DNA from: Polynucleobacter sp. UBA962
Lineage (GTDB): Bacteria > Pseudomonadota > Gammaproteobacteria > Burkholderiales > Burkholderiaceae
NCBI GenBank assembly: GCA_002292975.1
Contig: DBCI01000073.1
Coordinates: forward strand, 1-7,326
Length of the DNA: 7,326 nucleotides
Direction: 5' to 3'
Shown: piece by piece, positions 5,205 through 7,326 of the stretch
Position numbering within the stretch: position 1 is the stretch's first letter
Layout of the letters: each line of letters starts with the position of its first letter
The notes under the pieces: model-generated
Seen by the model: the letters and a program-made list of their open reading frames with translations, nothing else
The model's database searches: none
What the model was told of the DNA's origin: nothing
Translations under genes and position numbers: made by a program

Positions 5205-6092
5205 TTAGAGGTAGTGGTCAACCAAGATTGCAGCGAACAAGAGCGCTAAATAGCTAATGGAGTACTTAAAAGTCTTGCGCGCTAGCTGATCACTGTAGCT
5301 TCTATAAAGACAAATTGCATAGTACACAAAAATACTACTCAAGACAATTGCCGATACCAGATAAAAAATACCGCTCATACCATAGATATAGGGAAGGATA
5401 GAGGCGGCTAACAAAATTAAGGTGTAAAGTAAAATATTTAAGAGCGTAAATTTCTCGCCGTGTGTTACTGGCAGCATTGGTAGCCCTGCTTGTACATAAT
5501 CCTCGCGGCGATATAAAGCTAGCGCCCAAAAATGCGGGGGAGTCCACACAAAAATAATCAGAACCAATAACCATGCTTCTGCAGAAAGTTGATTGGTCAC
5601 AGCAACCCAGCCCAAGGCAGGGGGCATCGCTCCTGATAAGCCTCCGATCACAATGTTTTGTGGGGTTGCGGGCTTTAGAAGCCAGGTATAAATGACGGCA
5701 TAACCCACGAATGTGGCAAAGGTAAGCCACATGGTTAGAGGATTGGTATACAACCACAAAGTCACCATACCCGCAGCACCCAGCACGCAAGAAAAAATAA
5801 TGATTTGAATGGGCGTAATTTCTCCAGTTGCAGAAGGCCGCCACGCCGTGCGTCGCATTTTGGCATCGACAGCTTGCTCAATTAGGCAATTCACAGCAAA
5901 TGCGGCACCTGCTAACAACCAGATTCCAATAGAGCCGCCAATAAGAATGGGCCATGGCACCATCCCTGGGGTTGCCAAAAACATGCCGATAATTGCACAA
6001 AAGACGGCTAGTTGTGTAACGCGCGGCTTTGTAAGCACCCAATATTGACGCCAACGTGGCATCGGCGGACGTTCAAACGACGAAGTACTCAA
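5205..6092 (-). CDS. cyoE: Protoheme IX farnesyltransferase (heme O synthase)
   Basis: This UbiA-family integral membrane prenyltransferase (also called CtaB) adds a farnesyl group from farnesyl diphosphate to heme B, giving heme O. The first prenyl-diphosphate/Mg motif is N68-C-L-I-E72-Q-A-V-D76, followed by K-M-R-R-T and R85-P; Glu stands where many homologues have Asp. The conserved W-T-P-P-H-F-W-A-L (183-191) and the T-H-G-E-K-F-T (210-216) segment are present. About eight to nine hydrophobic helices span the 295 residues, the usual length. The start codon is TTG at 6092-6090: AGAGG lies 5 bases upstream, the preceding gene ends on the same bases (TTGA), and an in-frame TGA at 6116-6114 excludes a longer start. 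ATG at codon 11 (6062) is possible but has no ribosome binding site. Heme O passes to the heme A synthase encoded just upstream, so the pathway steps are transcribed together. Confidence 0.96.
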   Translation of the reverse strand: MSTSSFERPPMPRWRQYWVLTKPRVTQLAVFCAIIGMFLATPGMVPWPILIGGSIGIWLLAGAAFAVNCLIEQAVDAKMRRTAWRPSATGEITPIQIIIFSCVLGAAGMVTLWLYTNPLTMWLTFATFVGYAVIYTWLLKPATPQNIVIGGLSGAMPPALGWVAVTNQLSAEAWLLVLIIFVWTPPHFWALALYRREDYVQAGLPMLPVTHGEKFTLLNILLYTLILLAASILPYIYGMSGIFYLVSAIVLSSIFVYYAICLYRSYSDQLARKTFKYSISYLALLFAAILVDHYL

Positions 6093-7216
6093 GATAGCCT
6101 CTGACTCGCAACATCACGACCCGAAAAGAAAGAACAGTCACTCCATGCACTCAATCGCACTAAACAAAATAGGAGGGCTGCTGCCCCACCGGTATGGAGA
6201 AGGGCGGCTACTAAAGGCCACTGGAATACAACGTTCGAGATACCCGTAATAATTTGCAAGGCAAGCAAAGCAAGAATAGCCTTGCCCCAAAAAGAGATAC
6301 TTGCTTGACTGTGTCGAACCGCTTTGATTGCAAGCAAGAGCAATATAGTGGATGCAAAAATAGCACCAACACGATGTGTCCAGTGGATAGTTACCAAAGC
6401 TGTCATCGGAATCGCCTCGCCTGACTTTGCCATGCCAAGATCACGCCATAAATAAAATGCATTTTGCCAATCCATAGCGGGGTACCATGCGCCCATACAG
6501 GTTGGAAAATCAGGGCAAGCCAATACTGCGTAGTTTGTGCTAACCCACGCCCCCAAAAATATTTGAATAAGTAAAGCAATCGTAGCGAATGTAATCCATG
6601 TAATCGGTAATGATTTATCTTGAGCCTTTGAAGATATTGTTTTGCTATCGTTGCGCTGCGCAAACCATACCATGCTAGAAAATAAAATTAGGGCCAAGAT
6701 CAAATGCATACTCACAATAATGGGTTGCAACTTCAAGGTTACCGTCCAAGCGCCAAATGCGCCCTGTAAGCACACCAAGACCAGCAGAAATAGACTGCCT
6801 TGCATGGCTAATTGACGTTGCGCCCCTATTTGCTTAAACGCTAAAACCACTTGGATGATGATCAACACGCCTACGCTCATCGCCAAATAACGATGAATCA
6901 TTTCAACCCATGCTTTAAAAACGGTAACTGGTCCGGTGGGCATCGCAGCCTCAGCAGCACGAATCTCTTCCATCGCTCTCAATGGATTTGAGGTGCCATA
7001 GCAGCCCGGCCAATCTGGGCATCCCAGGCCTGAGTCACTCAATCGTGTAAATGCGCCAAATAAAATCAGATCAAAGGTCAAAAAGACAACCGCCCAATTC
7101 AGTTTCTGAAAAACATCCATGCCTTTTTTTCGAAGCAGGTAAAGCAGCGGTAGGCCAGCAAAAATAAATGCAATCCCAGCAAGCTCCAGAATCAATAGAG
7201 CCGATTCTGAAATCAT
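6089..7216 (-). CDS. ctaA: Heme A synthase, COX15/CtaA family
   Basis: This membrane enzyme oxidises the C8 methyl group of heme O to a formyl group, making heme A for aa3-type oxidase. It is a duplicated four-helix bundle: the first half has the loop R-L-S-D-S-G-L-G-C66-P-D-W-P-G-C72 and the second the matching A-C234-P-D-F-P-T-C240, so both extracytoplasmic cysteine pairs are present. Heme ligands fit H108 (in E105-M-I-H-R-Y), H171, H278 (T-I-H-W-T-H-R) and H341 (L-L-H-T-G-G-A); E105 matches the catalytically important Glu of the ExxH motif. An additional hydrophobic helix (about 8-28) precedes the usual eight, as in other betaproteobacterial members. The polar C-terminal tail (about 357-375) looks unstructured. 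The ATG at 7216 is preceded by AAAGGTGA with a 6-base spacer and overlaps the upstream gene by 4 bases (ATGA); its stop overlaps the cyoE TTG start. Confidence 0.96.
   Translation of the reverse strand: MISESALLILELAGIAFIFAGLPLLYLLRKKGMDVFQKLNWAVVFLTFDLILFGAFTRLSDSGLGCPDWPGCYGTSNPLRAMEEIRAAEAAMPTGPVTVFKAWVEMIHRYLAMSVGVLIIIQVVLAFKQIGAQRQLAMQGSLFLLVLVCLQGAFGAWTVTLKLQPIIVSMHLILALILFSSMVWFAQRNDSKTISSKAQDKSLPITWITFATIALLIQIFLGAWVSTNYAVLACPDFPTCMGAWYPAMDWQNAFYLWRDLGMAKSGEAIPMTALVTIHWTHRVGAIFASTILLLLAIKAVRHSQASISFWGKAILALLALQIITGISNVVFQWPLVAALLHTGGAAALLFCLVRLSAWSDCSFFSGRDVASQRLS
6098..6102 (-). promoter_or_regulatory. Ribosome binding site supporting the TTG start of cyoE
   Basis: On the minus strand AGAGG (6102-6098) precedes TTG (6092-6090) by 5 bases and lies in the last codons of ctaA. 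No comparable site precedes the alternative ATG at codon 11. The TTGA overlap of start and stop implies translational coupling with ctaA. Confidence 0.6.
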
Positions 7217-7326
7217 ATTTTTTCACCTTTACGATTTAACTTCAGCAAACGCTCTAAGTCCTTACGCATTCTGACAAAATCGTTTGACTCTGCTTTATCT
7301 GGAAACACCATCATCTTTTCACCACT
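7213..7326 (-). CDS. C-terminal end of an unidentified protein upstream of ctaA
   Basis: An open frame enters from the right edge and ends with TGA at 7215-7213, giving 37 residues (from S-G-E-K-M-M-V-F-P-D to L-N-R-K-G-E-K-I). It contains the basic helical stretch F-V-R-M-R-K-D-L-E-R-L-L-K-L-N-R. The stop overlaps the ctaA start in ATGA, the same tight packing as the rest of the operon, which supports a real gene. In related bacteria a small single-helix membrane protein of unknown function, following SURF1, often occupies this position, and a charged end with K-D-L-E-R-L would fit it. That identity is from recalled gene order, not from this fragment. Confidence 0.7.
   Translation of the reverse strand, partial: SGEKMMVFPDKAESNDFVRMRKDLERLLKLNRKGEKI

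Noticed and set aside
5335..6048. Overlapping open frames inside cyoE, including one of 169 codons on the same strand
   Set aside because: cyoE itself has all family motifs across this stretch; the alternative frames have none and start without ribosome binding sites.
1..7326. Mobile element, phage, CRISPR, tRNA or defence system
   Set aside because: Every long stretch is accounted for by housekeeping genes with tight spacing. No direct-repeat arrays, transposase or integrase motifs, or cloverleaf candidates were seen by eye.

Overview
The window looks like chromosomal core sequence from a betaproteobacterium of the Burkholderiaceae. The protein sequences are betaproteobacterial in style (RpoH N-terminus, CyoE with an N-C-L-I-E motif, COX15 with an extra N-terminal membrane helix), while base composition is only moderately GC, as in small-genome freshwater lineages such as Polynucleobacter. 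The genus is an inference. No tRNA, rRNA, CRISPR array, insertion sequence or phage gene was found, and almost every base is coding.

Left part (1-2634, minus strand): two tandem exported M16-family zinc peptidase homologues six bases apart. The upstream one (1204-2634) carries the zinc-binding HxxEH motif. The downstream one (1-1197, cut by the window edge) has lost it but keeps the Arg/Tyr pair that the first lacks, so the two probably form one heterodimeric enzyme. A 57-base divergent gap separates them from ftsY.

Middle part (2692-4626, plus strand): ftsY (SRP receptor, an NG-only version without the long acidic N-terminal domain) followed by rpoH (heat-shock sigma factor 32). The 99-base gap between them holds the clearest regulatory signal of the window: a perfect CIRCE operator (TTAGCACTC-N9-GAGTGCTAA), the site of the HrcA heat-shock repressor, just downstream of a TATAAT box. 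A second, AU-rich perfect inverted repeat lies between CIRCE and the rpoH start codon. This suggests that the positive heat-shock regulator is itself under the negative regulator HrcA.

Right part (4627-7326, minus strand): a tightly packed cytochrome oxidase assembly operon read right to left: the end of an unidentified gene (7213-7326), ctaA/COX15 (heme A synthase), cyoE/ctaB (heme O synthase, TTG start) and a SCO1/SenC copper chaperone lipoprotein. Successive genes overlap by 4 bases, overlap by 4 bases, or are 5 bases apart. CyoE makes heme O from heme B, CtaA oxidises it to heme A, and SCO helps load copper into the CuA centre, all for an aa3-type oxidase whose structural genes probably lie to the right of the window. 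rpoH and sco1 converge with no base between their stop codons, so any terminator must lie inside the opposing gene; a strong hairpin inside the sco1 3' end is a candidate.

I see no wholly new system here. The items most worth following are the CIRCE/leader architecture of rpoH, the split-motif M16 pair and the terminator-in-opposing-gene arrangement.
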